A program made the position numbers and the translations under genes. The notes beneath the pieces were generated by a model, which ran no database searches, was not told where the DNA came from, and saw only the letters and a program-made list of their open reading frames with translations. Shown piece after piece: positions 5,155 through 5,452 of a stretch of DNA of 5,452 nt (the first letter of the stretch is position 1; each line of letters opens with the position of its first letter). The DNA comes from Oscillospiraceae bacterium (GTDB taxonomy: Bacteria > Bacillota > Clostridia > Oscillospirales > Oscillospiraceae): positions 1 to 5,452 of the forward strand of contig JAJBVW010000094.1 in assembly GCA_020866945.1 (NCBI GenBank), given 5' to 3'.

Positions 5155-5452
5155 ATGGAGTATATAGCGCGGGATATGGAGCGAAAATTTCTGCACATGA
5201 GCAGCTTTTTCAAGGCAGTGCTGGTCACAGGGGCGCGGCAGGTGGGAAAGACGACCATGCTCAGGCACCTGGCGGAGCGGGACAGGCGCACCTACGTGAC
5301 GATGGACAATATCATGGCGCGGACACTGGCGCAGACGGATCCGATTTTGTTTTTCCAGACCTACAAGCCGCCCCTGCTGATTGACGAGATACAAAAGGCC
5401 CCGGAGCTTTTCGAGCAGATGTAAATTTTGTGCGCCGACACGGAGGAGACGG
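5155..5452 (+). pseudogene. AAA_14/DUF4143-type ATPase, interrupted by an in-frame stop and cut by the window edge
   Basis: The frame opens with MEYIARDMERKF, typical of the large bacterial family of AAA_14 ATPases followed by a DUF4143 domain, usually about 400 residues and of unclear function. The Walker A motif is GARQVGKTT (26-34), and the Walker B is LLIDEIQKAP (74-83). After residue 89 comes TAA (5422-5424). The same frame then continues with ILCADTEET to the window end, which matches the family sequence normally following Walker B, where a lysine codon such as AAA is expected at the stop position. This indicates a point nonsense mutation (AAA to TAA), not the natural end or a frameshift. 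An 89-residue product would lack the DUF4143 domain and the rest of the ATPase core. Promoter and ribosome binding site look intact, so decay may be recent, or the base may be a sequencing error. It is unrelated to riboflavin synthesis as far as can be seen. Confidence 0.75.

Noticed and set aside
5007..5291. Minus-strand open frame of 94 codons across the intergenic gap and the ATPase start
   Set aside because: It is antisense to the Walker A region, has no ribosome binding site, and switches composition between the A+T-rich gap and the gene.
1..5452. CRISPR array, tRNA, rRNA, insertion sequence or attachment site
   Set aside because: No regularly spaced repeats, cloverleaf-like sequence, transposase frame or terminal repeats were found on either strand.

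Overview
The window is a G+C-rich bacterial segment. It carries a complete riboflavin (vitamin B2) biosynthesis operon on the minus strand, flanked by two partial loci. The gene order (ribD, ribE, bifunctional ribBA, ribH), the FMN riboswitch leader with an intrinsic terminator, and the A+G-rich Shine-Dalgarno sites point to a Firmicute. The high G+C and the neighbour types suggest a Clostridia/Oscillospiraceae-like gut anaerobe; that taxonomic guess is inference.

Layout, read from the right along the minus strand: a near-consensus sigma-A promoter (4966-4994), an FMN (RFN) aptamer (4835-4944), a strong intrinsic terminator (4773-4800), then ribD, ribE (overlapping ribD by 20 bp), ribBA, ribH and a HAD-family phosphatase whose ATG overlaps the ribH stop as ATGA. 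A second terminator-like hairpin (457-499) closes the operon. Its 3' arm contains the ribosome binding site of the next gene, a partial ferritin-like protein that runs off the left edge.

On the plus strand, divergent from the operon, a promoter (5086-5114) drives an AAA_14/DUF4143-type ATPase reading frame. That frame is interrupted by an in-frame TAA at 5422-5424, yet family-like sequence continues in the same frame to the window edge. It is probably a nonsense-mutated pseudogene.

Together the rib genes cover the route from GTP and ribulose 5-phosphate to riboflavin: RibA and RibB activities in RibBA, deaminase and reductase in RibD, lumazine synthase RibH and riboflavin synthase RibE. The one step without a dedicated classical gene is dephosphorylation of the pyrimidine ribityl phosphate, and the coupled HAD protein is an attractive candidate for it. 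FMN binding to the leader is expected to shut the operon off by transcription termination. I saw no clearly novel multi-gene system. The best leads are the HAD enzyme, the leader pairing logic, the terminator that overlaps a ribosome binding site, and the broken ATPase.
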